DNA of 64,000 bases from Pycnopodia helianthoides (Eukaryota; Echinodermata; Asteroidea; Forcipulatida; Asteriidae): assembly GCA_032158295.1 (NCBI GenBank), contig CM063258.1, positions 15,413,703-15,477,702 of the forward strand, given 5' to 3'. Shown one piece after another: positions 33,162 through 43,582 of this stretch; positions within the stretch are counted from its first letter, which is position 1; every line of letters begins with the position of its first letter. The translations under genes were made by a program, and so were the position numbers. The notes under the pieces are model-generated. The model was not told where the DNA came from. It worked only from the letters and a program-made list of their open reading frames with translations, and did not search any database.

Positions 33162-34190
33162 ATTTTACGGTAAAGCAGGGAATTTTTGCTTTTGCGCGTG
33201 CGTAATTAGCGTTACCAGGCACACTCTTTGCGTACATAATTAAAATTACAAACATTTATAGTAATAAATAATTAAAGAAATAAAAATAAATAAATAAATA
33301 AATATAACTTAGCAGTGTTTCAAAATAAATGATGATGTGTCCATTAGAAAATAAAACTTAACCGTTAAATACAAGCAATCGCCCAACCGATAAATTTGTT
33401 AAAACCCACAAGAGTTTAAAACGCTGAGAGGGAACGGTCTGCAATGAGCTCTGTGCCGGGCAGAGAAGTCCCCCTCCCCAACTGCTCTGCGTGATATTCT
33501 CTCAGGGTTAATTTATCCAATGTTAAAGACCTTCATAGGATGGCAGTGAACCACGACACATGACAAATAATTAAAAATCGTAGTAAAATTAAGAAACCAA
33601 GGAAAATGCTTATACGCACTTGTACTTTGTGCACGCAATGTTCAAGACATAATTTTGTGTATGGCTATCGCGCTGCTCCTTGCATTAAAAACGCTGCCCG
33701 AACAATTTGATTTTCAACAAACCTACTCATCAACTTCTGGCTATTTTTACATTTTCATGGGGGCAGAAACTAATCTTAACTAATGGGAGACCAGTATCAT
33801 ATACCGTAGCCGCCAGATTCCTAAACGCGGCGCTTGACAACATCACGACACTGTAGGCCGGAATTTTTTTTAGGCTGTTCGGGTTATCCGTATCGAAACC
33901 GTGACCGTTAAATTGGCATAGCGCCCTCGCTCTGCTCTGTTTTCCCTCACTTTAAGCCACTGTACTCTACAGTGCGCTAGGTACACGGAAGTTGATGGAA
34001 TTCCAAAAGGACCATTGCAATTCTGAATTGAAATCACACACATATTTTTAACGTTTTGCAGAACTCATGATACGGTCCGTAACCTTGCAACGTTGCCAGT
34101 TTAAAGTACACATTGTATACGTTCAATTTATGCGAACTCTTTTCTTGAAAAATAGTACGAATATAAATAGCTATAGGGAATAACACATGT
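33162..34190 (+). repeat. Lone 1.09-kb unit
   Basis: Homologous to the units at 16.7-21.5 kb and closest to the 19494 unit, sharing its shortened AACCCACAAGAGTTTAAAAC stretch. It is followed by segment S, as the main array is. Confidence 0.75.
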
Positions 34191-37100
34191 GTGCATGCAA
34201 TGCTACAGAACTGTCTGGTTTTTATTGCTAGCGTGCTGCACGCTATTCTAATTAAAACACTGCCTTCTACAACTTGATTAACTGACGTATTAAACTAATA
34301 GGTGTTTTCTCATTTTCATAAGAGAAGAATCAAATTTTAGATTAAAATTAGCATTCTGGACAGTAGTTTTTGTGACTGTCCGTTCAAGTTATCCGTACAG
34401 AGAACATGACCATTAATAAGGCATAGCACCCTCTGTAGACTTAGTTTCCCCTGGCTTAGCCATTGTTCTTGTGTTTATGAAGTTGAAGGAGTTCCAGAGA
34501 GACCAATGTGATTTTGACTTAAAGTTGTAATTTATAATGTTTTGCAGAACTCGTGATGCATGTAACAGTTCACACCGTGTAAAGTTGCCAGTTACTGCAC
34601 GCTACTCTAATTAAAACACTACCTCATACAACTTGGTCAACAAACTGACTCATTAAACCAAAGGTTATTTACTAATTTCCATATAAGAATAATCTAATCT
34701 TAGATGGAACTAGCATTCTGGATAGTAGTTTTTGTGACTGTCCTTTCAAGTTATCCGTATAGAAAACATGACCGTTAACTAAGCGTAGCGCTCTCTGTAG
34801 ACTGATTTTTTTCGCGGCTTCAGCTATTGTTCTTGTGTTATGAAGTTGGAAGGAGTTCCAAAGAGACCAATGTGATTTTGACTTGAAGTTGTAATTTATA
34901 ATGTTTTGCAGAACTGATGATGCATGTAACAGTTCACACCGTGTAAAGTTGACAGTTCAGGCTTATAATGTATGTGTTTATCAACCTTTTTACTTGGAAC
35001 CTTTATGTATACAAAATTTATAAGGTTTATCTTCAATAGATTCAAGTTTACCGTTGAAAATTTGAACTCTGAATAAGTCGAATTCATAAGCACTACGCAT
35101 GTCCATTAGTACCGTACCAACGGGGGGCCGACGTTCCAGTGGCGAAACCAGGGTCAACTTTTAGAGGCAGAATTAAAAATAGGTGCACCTTCTTTCTGCC
35201 TTGCCTATTAAAAAGTATAGTTTCTATTTGCATTAAGGTTTTTTGAGCCGAAGCGCTCTTGTATTCCATTTACTACATATTTTATATTAAAAGATAATCT
35301 GACGTGGAGGTAAAAACAATTACATTTTCTGCGTGTAAATGAAAACAAGATAGATCTGAGGAGAAAACTCTCAGTGTCAAGTCATGGAGGACATACTGAC
35401 AGTGTTGACTCTTACTCTTAGAAAAATCTTAGGATAGGAAACAAAATAAGGTGTGATTTGAAGCTAAGACCAGCCGAATGTCTGACATAGAATAGCCACT
35501 AAACCTTGATCCTGACGTGGAACAATATTTACATTTATAATTTACGAATGTGGCTATAATTATTCAACTTCAAATCTATGAGGCAGATAACTTTACGACC
35601 AATATTCTATTGAACTAAATGCATCCAATAATAACGTGGGGTCAGCTCGGGTAAACCCGACCCGTATGTTCCTCCCGGTAACCGATTTCCTTTAAGATAC
35701 TAACGACGAAACTCGTGGTCTGTTTCTGGGACAGCAGAAAAAAAGTGTGATGTCTCTTCTAGTTGTCCGTACTGTTTACGAGACCGTTAAACTAACATAC
35801 CGCCTTCTCGGGGATCAGTTTTCCCAGATTTAGCCATTGTTCTTTTCAGTGTGATGCACTCATAAAGTATACGGAGTTCCATAACGACTAATGTGATTTG
35901 AAATTATGCGCTTACTTTTAACGTTTTGCAGAACTTATAATGCATGTAACAGTCTGAAACAAATGTATGGTCAGCTGAGAATCTACGATGAACCATTCAA
36001 TTGAAGATCCCTCGCTTGGTCTCAATTATAAACTTTCCTCTCAGCCTCGATTTGGAGGCTCGTACTTGCGAGTTCGAAAGATTGGTGTTATTAGTAATGG
36101 AAGTAAATGAAGTTGGGAATTCTGTATCAAGTAAAATGGTCCATATGGAAATGCGTGTGCGTTTGTTCGTTTTCCAGAAGTTCTTAACGTGTAGGCCTAT
36201 TTATCAACTGAGCCTTCAAAATCGAAAAAGATATAGTAATTTCAAGAAAACAAACTGTATTTGTTACAGGGCGACCCTTCAAATCCTTACTTGTGTTACC
36301 AAGAAGTAAATTCATTTGTTTGTTACTATTTCAGTGTTCTTTGTGCTGTTTGCCCTGAACACGGTGACAACATATTGTTGTTTCTCTGCATTGAAACCAT
36401 TGTAACCAAACCGAGGCTGTGAGGAAAATTAGTTTGGCCCCTTAAATTGTATCACTATAAACACTATGCTTTATCATTATTGCAGATAGGGACACGACAA
36501 AGAATGATGAAAGTGTCCTAATTAAAGCAAAGTGATTGAATGAAAGTGTTGGTCTCTCTTTACGTCTCATGGAATGTTATGGTAAGTTAAAAAAGATTAA
36601 TGTTTCAAAAGAATCATAAAAGCTCGAGCGGGTATAATTTTTCTAGTCAACTGTAGTTCCATAAATATTTTTGACCCATTTATAAATGTATCCAAACCGA
36701 GGCTGGAAAAACAACTGCCTGATTTGATATTGGTTCAGTGGTAATCACTTTTCATGTGCTTTTAGGGACCGTGACTTAGGGACCGTAACAGAAGATTGTG
36801 GGCGCATTCCAAAGCGATTTCACTTGTCCTTCCCGAGCCATTGGAATACGTTATATCTATGCAATGAGAGTTACATAATACTAAAATGGATGGCTTTGGT
36901 TGCCATGGTTATGCAGTAATCAATCTATAGAATTGCGAATCCGAACATTACTTTGCCAAGCAAACCGGAGGGGTTTACATAATTATGACCTGGTATTGTG
37001 AACAAATGCCTTGGTTCTTTGTTAACTCAAGCGCACTAAGATCTATAGAGGTCTCCCAAAATAATTGTGGCTTGCCTCAGAACCAATCCCTAATCTCTCC

Positions 37101-37215
37101 AAGTGATTCTTGCTAGACAGAAAAGGTCTTTGGGCAGGCGAGAGAGAATTACTGAGGCTTGAACAACCACGTCCCTTCCCACTCTCACCGGAATACTTAA
37201 TTTCACCTACGACTC
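34191..37215 (+). repeat. Repeat segment S, second copy
   Basis: Matches 21544-23880 in order. It differs by a tandem duplication of a ~360-base module (copies near 34233-34590 and 34595-34960), a short insertion near 35620-35665, and retention of ~300 bases (around 36290-36560) missing from the first copy. It ends in a TA-rich and T-rich tract (37220-37245). Confidence 0.7.
36486..36581 (+). other. Exon-like module in segment S (diverged)
   Basis: A 96-base homologue of the modules in the 2.65-kb units with many substitutions. The acceptor (TTATCATTATTGCAG) and donor (TATG|GTAAGT) are still intact. All frames contain stops. Confidence 0.35.
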
Positions 37216-37247
37216 TCAACATATATATATATATATATTTTTTTTAC

Positions 37248-37992
37248 AGTTATTCATGAGTATTTAACAAAAAAGACTTTGTATTCAGATTTTGGATACA
37301 AGCTGTAAATAATGATGAAAAATCGAACGTAAGATTTGCTTTCAGAGAGTCCGTGCAACCCCCCGGAAGTGTGTTTTACTGCGCAGCAGCATGGGAGCTA
37401 GCTGAACGCAATCCTTGGGGCCTGGCCTTACATCCGGTGCCGTGTCTCGTTGGGCCAGAGAAACAAACCACGGGGCATGATCTCGGAGCTTGTGGGAGGG
37501 TTAGGGATCCAGACCATTAATAACGTTTTGTATTACGAGGGTTTTAGTCTGTGCCCTAGCTATTATCCCCTAACTATTGTCACGTTACGTGGTGTCTGCG
37601 CTACACACACGGCGGCCTCGGGACGACGACGAATAGCTGCACGTTGTCAACAGAATACGAGTTGGTGTGAATTGGACTGAGTTTTTGTTAGTTTTTGAAC
37701 TACACGTGAATTTGTGCCTGATGGATATGAAGACTGGATCCTCATGCCTCGCCATTGTTATAAATAACACATAAACAGAGCAGCAGTCTACTTACAACAA
37801 TGTCACGTATACTTGATAGTGACAACGGCTGGAAAGCGTATACGCTGACCTTTGACCTTGTTTGTTTTGTTCACATTTTTCGTTAATTACGTGATATTTT
37901 TATGGTTTTCTTTCTACAACAACCATCTAAAAATAATTGTCTGTGATTCCACATCACTCAAATTAGGTAAACAGTAAGCCGGTGTGTCCCTG
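37248..37992 (+). mobile_element. TTAA MITE, family 2, truncated copy
   Basis: This is the reverse complement of most of 41250-42132 and ends GCCGGTGTGTCCC. About 130 bases of the outer left end are missing. Open frames here come from the shared sequence and are not family-like. Confidence 0.65.
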
Positions 37993-38639
37993 TAAAGGTC
38001 TACACGCATTGAAAGAATTGGCTCCCAAAATGGTAAACGCGCTATTGCAGAGGTGCGTTCCGCGTCATGTAAGGGATCAGAGGGGGTCAACAACAAAGAA
38101 TATTCGTACAACACGGGCTCTCCCTCCCTCCTGACCCCTTCCTGATTCGAAATTAGTTGGTTTCGACACAGCCTTTTAGTTGAATAAAACTCATTCATTG
38201 ATCTTTGGAAGGTGTCAAAAAATCGTGCACTTTAACATGTAACAGAAAATTAACAAGTTTAAATATACACAGTTCGTGTGCTTTATAGACTAGTCTTTAG
38301 GCTGAACGGTGTCCCATTTTTCATATTCCCATTTTTAAGCGTAGACCTAATTATTTTACTTTAAACGCATTTTTGGTACATTATGAGTTGAAATATTAAC
38401 CTGCAAAGTGTAGATATTGACTCAATGTCGTAGTGGCGCTAAGTAGAAATGTCTGATCAGAACATCTGCTAAACACAATATGTCTAAGCTTTATAGTAAC
38501 GAGTTTTTGCCTATTTCATCAGTTGGCACTTTGTAATTGTGCTGCAGGCCGAAGGTAACATTATACAGAGTCCCGAGTATTGAATAATACTCCATCTGTT
38601 ATAATGTAGTTTTTGTTTTCCGTCAATGAAATGTCGCCC
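37993..38639. other. Intergenic, nothing recognised
   Basis: A minus-strand open frame at 37914-38198 overlaps the MITE end and has no family resemblance. No repeat was recognised. Confidence 0.35.
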
Positions 38640-38975
38640 AACTCACAAGGCCGGACAGCCACTTCAAGATGAGGGCTACACTAAGCTGATTTTGGCTGTT
38701 GACCCAAATCAACTGTCACGAGGGGCATATTGCCACCTACTCCTGGGGCTGAAACAGGGTTACCCCCTTCACAGTCCGTAAGGGTGTAGGCATGGGCATC
38801 ATGCATCCACTAGGAGTCTGGCTGGTTAGAGCAGAATGCACCCCCTTCCCAACTTTTTACGGAGCAATTATGGTTAAGTGCCTTGCTCAAGGGCACAAGT
38901 GTCATGACCGGGATTCGGACCCACACTCTGCTGCTTACAACACCAGTTCTTGGGTCCGGTGAACTATGTTATTGG
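38640..38975 (-). mobile_element. tRNA-Leu-derived SINE, near full length
   Basis: Reading on the minus strand: a tRNA-Leu-like head with CACCGGACCCAAGAACTGG, extended variable arm and GGGTCCGAATCCCGG, then the body CTTGTGCCCTTGAGCAAGG and a C/T-rich tail region. The head matches that at 11943-12040. Confidence 0.6.
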
Positions 38976-40250
38976 ATGCATATGAGTACTATAAAATAGC
39001 AGAAAAATCAAGGGGTGTATCTGGACTGCAGTGAATTGGAGCAGTCTAGATTTCAACGAGTGGTTGCAATAAATCAATCATACACATGTGTTTTTAAGTT
39101 GAAGGCTTGTGTTAATTTTCGTTAAATTGACTCAAGATGAATCTACACTGAAAGAATTAAAATACTAAAGGTAAATATACCAAACTGGCTTTTGACAGGC
39201 ACAGATAGACACTCTGAATAAAAAAAAGACTTTCGGGGACCGGGGGCACAAAGTGTTCCCCAATAAATTTCACAGTTCTCCACCAATTTTTATGAAATTT
39301 GCTAAATATTCATGTATATTTCACCAACTTCTACATGATGACAACAACAACAACAAATCTGAGAAGTATTTTTCAAACTTTGTAAATTTCCATATTAATG
39401 TTTTGTTCAAATGGTTAAAAACTTGTTATTGTGACATTGTCTAAAACACTAAAATATATTTTCTTACTAGGGTCACCGTTGGGCCCTTTAATTGTGCACA
39501 TTGTCTATCACATTTTTTGAAATATTCGTCACCATTTACCAATTTTGACCAAAAATTAAAAAACAACATCAAAAATGACGTCTTATGGTACATCTGTTGA
39601 TTTGTTATAGTCATCATTATAGATCTTGGTGAAAAAAATTGGTCGAGAGCTTTGAAATGTTGAGCCCTATATGTGGCCTCGGTCCTCGTAGGTCGGAAAA
39701 ACCCCTGTCCCGATAGATTTACAACGCGTGCTTGACCATATATCTACATATGAAGCCTAGTGTATGCGTGTCATTTTATAGTGAATATTCCTTTACCCAA
39801 AAATGTGATAAACACACGATTATAGCGCCCCAACGCTGACCTACTAAGAAATTGTTATTGACTTTGTCAAAGTAAACAAGAAGTTTTTCAATGTTTGAAA
39901 CAAAACAAACAAACAAACAAACAAACAAACAAACAAACAATACATACGAATTTATAGCAAAAACACAATTTCGACCAAACGTGAACAAAAAACTTACAAA
40001 AATGCCCTTGAGGCCCCTTTAGAGAAATCTTTTAGTTTATTTGTAGTTATGTAGAACTAGTTGTGAAATGAATATCAAATAATACAAATTAGGGGTGACT
40101 ACCTGGAGCCCAGTCTAAGAAAAGGCATCCGAAGAGCATTTCGATTTGTTTTTTTCTTGACGAGAAATTTCTCCATTTAGGCCTGTTTCCCGTTTGTTTT
40201 GTCCTCGCAACGGAATACATTATGCATTAAATAATCCATCCGGGATAGAG
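38976..40250. other. AT-rich intergenic DNA with (CAAA)n at 39904-39940
   Basis: No gene or RNA was recognised. The CAAA microsatellite produces valine/cysteine/leucine-rich peptides on the minus strand that are artefacts of the repeat. A similar GACCGGGGG-containing stretch recurs at 40966-40984. Confidence 0.4.
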
Positions 40251-40311
40251 GCCTTTTACTCAACAACATTCCGTCCATTCATTGGACTATACGGTCACTG
40301 CGGATTGTCAC

Positions 40312-40340
40312 CCAATAGAAACATCCATTGATATGCAAAT
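40312..40340 (+). promoter_or_regulatory. CCAAT box and octamer (ATGCAAAT), possible promoter
   Basis: CCAAT at 40312-40316 is followed by a perfect octamer at 40333-40340. No TATA box is evident. Downstream (40360-40900) is a moderately GC-balanced stretch with open frames on both strands, ending in TGTGGAG|GTAAGG at 40900/40901, a good donor. This could be a promoter and first exon of an unidentified gene. Confidence 0.3.
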
Positions 40341-40359
40341 GAGGAGTATTGCGCTTTTT

Positions 40360-40900
40360 TCGAAGCGCTCATTGTAGCAAATACTGCACGTCATTTACAC
40401 TGCACTTGTCCCAGACGACTGGATAGAATGGAGGATAGTATGCTGAATCTCTGCGCTCTAACTCGGGATTTGGACGTCGCGTTTTCTGACAAACTTTACC
40501 TGTAAATTTGTCGAAAATCTTACCATGGCCAGCCATGTGCATTCAGAAATGTTTCAACAATAACTGTTGCACTTTCAGAGGCATTGTGATATTGTTTATC
40601 CGAGGCTTTGACAAGCAAAATAAGTCTGAACCTTGTGTATTTTTGTCCTGGACGCTGAGAGTTTTTAACAACAACTGCAGTACGGTCAGAACAACGTTCA
40701 CTGTTGAGCCCTTTGGTGCATTTCGTAAGATCCACCAAGTAATCTCGTTCGGACTAAAGACTTTTATAGCAAATGTTAACTTCGGTGTTGAGCTTGCGAG
40801 TGGCTGGGGGGCTCCGGTGAATCGTCGTTGTCTGCAGTGGGGAGCTTTAGGACCGAGGCCAAACACCGGGAATTCCAACTAACTCGACCCTTTTGTGGAG
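40360..40900 (+). other. Possible first exon of an unidentified transcript
   Basis: A plus-strand frame at 40508-40882 and a minus-strand frame at 40543-40878 overlap almost fully. Neither looks like a known protein, so coding is unproven. The donor at 40901 is the main evidence for an exon. A short 25-codon frame starts near 40430. A G14 run follows at 40971-40984. Confidence 0.25.
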
Positions 40901-41249
40901 GTAAGGCTCCGGAACATGCACTATTATTTAACCCTAGAGGACTGAGCTTTTTTTTTTTATTACGGTGACCGGGGGGGGGGGGGGCTTGGGGAGGCTCATA
41001 GTGCAACAACTTGCCACAAATGCTCATTGCACCAAATTTTGTCATGATGAACGGTAAACATGTTTCACAAATTTCTTCTAAAGGGCATTTTGTTTGTAGT
41101 TTTTCGTTCAATTTTGTTGTCAAAAAATATTACTATGTTTTCCTCCACATAATTTTCGTATTTTAAGTCCAAATGCTGTAAAACTTTGCATACTTGACAG
41201 TCAATAACGTGACATTATAGCCCCCTTCCCCTGTAAAATGTTTGCATAG

Positions 41250-42132
41250 TTAAAGGGACACACCAGCTTACTGTTTACCTATTTTAGTGATGCGGAATCA
41301 CAGACAATAGTTTGTAGATGGTTGATGTAAAAAAATCATCAAAATATCACGTAATTAACGGAAAATGTGAAGAAGAAAAAAACGCGGTTAGAGGTCAGCG
41401 TATACGCCTTTCCAGCCGTTGCAACTGTCAAGTTTACGTGACAGTGTTGTAAGTAGACCGGTGCTCTGTTTATTTATTAATTATAACAATAGCGAGGCAT
41501 GAGGATCCAGTCTTCATATCCATTAAGCACAAATTCACGACCGTGCAATTCAAAACAGACATAAACACACGTACACCGACTTGTATTCTGTGGACATCGT
41601 TCGTCGTCGTCCCGCCGCGTGTGTAGCACAGGCATCACGTAACGTGACAATAGTTAGGGGATACTAGCCACAGACTAAAACCCTCGTAAAAAAACCGTAA
41701 TTAATGGTCTGGCTCTCTACCCCTCCCAGAAGCTCCGAGTTCATGCCCCCGTTGTGTCTTTCTGGCCCCACGAGACACGGCACCGGCTGTAAGGCCATGC
41801 CCCAAGGTTTACGTTCCGCTAGCTCCCATGCTGCTGCCAGTAAAACACACTTCCGTTGTACGGACTCTCTGAAAGTGAATCTTACGTTTGATTTTTCATC
41901 AATATTTACAACTTTTATCCATAATCTGAATACATAGTCTTTTTTTGTCAAATACTCATGAACAATTGTATTTAAAAAATAACTTTAATTTTGGTTCGGT
42001 AATTTACTTTTATACGGCAAAATTTGATGGTTTCTTTTATGAACCATTCATCTCAATTCCAGGAAGATCTTTAATCACGTTTTAGTCCATTTTGTATCCC
42101 AAATAGCCAACGACGCCGGTGTGTCCCTTTAA
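41250..42132. mobile_element. TTAA MITE, family 2, complete copy (883 bp)
   Basis: The ends TTAAAGGGACACACC and GGTGTGTCCCTTTAA are inverted and include TTAA at both sides (41250-41253, 42129-42132), the piggyBac-type target. There is no transposase. An opposed, truncated copy lies at 37248-37992. Open frames inside (41664-41951) recur in that copy only as shared repeat. Confidence 0.75.
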
Positions 42133-42165
42133 CACCTTTGGACTTATAAACTGCATTAAGTGGGC
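42133..42165. other. Short spacer
   Basis: It lies between the MITE and the candidate minus-strand reading frame. Confidence 0.3.
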
Positions 42166-42507
42166 TTATGGGTTGTTTTCTTCAGACAGAGACTGGAAAG
42201 GACTGAGGCAGCTGTAGGCGGTGGACCAAGACGGGGAACGATTTGAGGCAGACCCAGCAGCCATCTCCTGTCCCTTCAAGCTTTTAGAATCATCGATGGG
42301 GCTGTTTTGTGGGTTGCAGGAAGAGGGAACACTTTTGAGCTGATGACTCCCAATAGATTGTGACCAGACAGAAGTTGAAGATCTATGGATATGTGGTGTG
42401 TGGACGTACATTGGAGGCCGCCAAAGGACCAAGGTATGGACAACTTTGAGGATATCCGACCTCCACTTTTTAAGTTCACTTGTGCAATGGACCTTTCTGA
42501 TAAACAT
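42166..42507 (-). CDS. Unidentified minus-strand reading frame, Ser/Pro-rich C-terminus
   Basis: The frame is up to 113 codons and ends SEENNP-stop at 42166. The C-terminal ~80 residues are rich in Ser, Pro and Asn (e.g. SVPSSCNPQNSPIDDSKS, SASNRSPSWSTAYSCLSP), as in disordered protein tails. A possible acceptor on this strand (ATATCCATAG) lies inside the frame, so only the distal part may be a last exon. On the plus strand the same place has TTGTTTTCTTCAG, an acceptor-like sequence. I do not recognise the protein, and the sequence does not decide the strand. Confidence 0.25.
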   Translation of the reverse strand: MFIRKVHCTSELKKWRSDILKVVHTLVLWRPPMYVHTPHIHRSSTSVWSQSIGSHQLKSVPSSCNPQNSPIDDSKSLKGQEMAAGSASNRSPSWSTAYSCLSPFQSLSEENNP

Positions 42508-43582
42508 TAGACTTATGCCCCCCTTTTTTTTTTACTCTCAAGCAACCGGCAGTAAATAAAATCAAGTAATGTTTGCAGATTCACCATTTTCTTTTCAAAA
42601 CTTTTTGTTTTCATGAAATGTATACTGCTGTGCAGTAGAAAACAAACGTCATGTGTTTTTACATGATGATCAAATAAACTGAATTTAATTTAATGCACAT
42701 AATACTCGCTCTTAAGGAGCGAACAAAAATGTATTGATAGAGTGCAATAGTGGAGGTCGGATAATGCAAGTTGCCTTTCAGGATAGAGACAAGGGGAAGA
42801 ATGCGAATGGTAAGAGAAGATCTAACCCGTTCTCTTGCAGAGTCCCTCCCCTTTTTAAAGCCCCACCCCAACGATGTTCGGCGATCTTGTTGATGTTGTT
42901 CTCGCTTGAATAGCTTTCAAGGTGAATTCACATTGTCCCTAAGTGGCGTTTTTTGATTTGCATGTTGGTCGAAGCCAATGATGCCTTTTAATTAGGAGAC
43001 TGGTCTTCCTGTAAATTTCTGTCAATGTTGATACTTCAAGTCGTCAGTTGTCATGTTTATCTGTAATTGTCATAATTTTTCAAATAGGGTAATGTTTTAA
43101 AAGGAAGATCCAACTTAAACTTAATTCATAATAATTTTTGGGGAAATAACGTAAAAAACAAGAAAAAATTGAAAAATAATAATAGGGGCCTAGTAATAGT
43201 CAATAAATAAAAAAATTATACTGCACTTTCCCATACACTGCTGCACTTTGTACTGTGGGCACAAAACCCACCACAAGTATTTTAGATGTAATCATGCAGT
43301 AAATATTCCAGTCCAATCACCATTCATTTGATGTTTAATGTTTGATTTAGGAGTATTAAATAGATAATTTAGACCAGCTAAATTAATATTTACACTTTCC
43401 TGATATCAGCATTACATCAATTCTGAATGAAGACATTTTGAACTAAGCACAAATAGCATTAAGTCTTTGAAAATAAAGAAAATCACATAGCTGTAAGCCT
43501 TGCTTATTTAGATCAAGGTTCAAATAAAAGACCATGGGGGAACTTGTAGCAAATACAAGTTATTTAAAGCTGTGGTCCCAAA
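42508..43582. other. AT-rich, nothing recognised
   Basis: No repeat, RNA or family-like frame was recognised. Confidence 0.3.

Noticed and set aside
23390..36795. CRISPR array from the recurring GGGACCGT pairs
   Set aside because: Spacing is hundreds of bases, the blocks between are homologous, and the genome is eukaryotic.
37450..37680. Small gene shared with 41664-41951
   Set aside because: Both lie in the two copies of the TTAA MITE and their frames do not correspond consistently.
40508..40882. 125-codon protein on the plus strand
   Set aside because: An equally long frame overlaps it on the other strand and neither resembles a known family; kept only as a possible exon.
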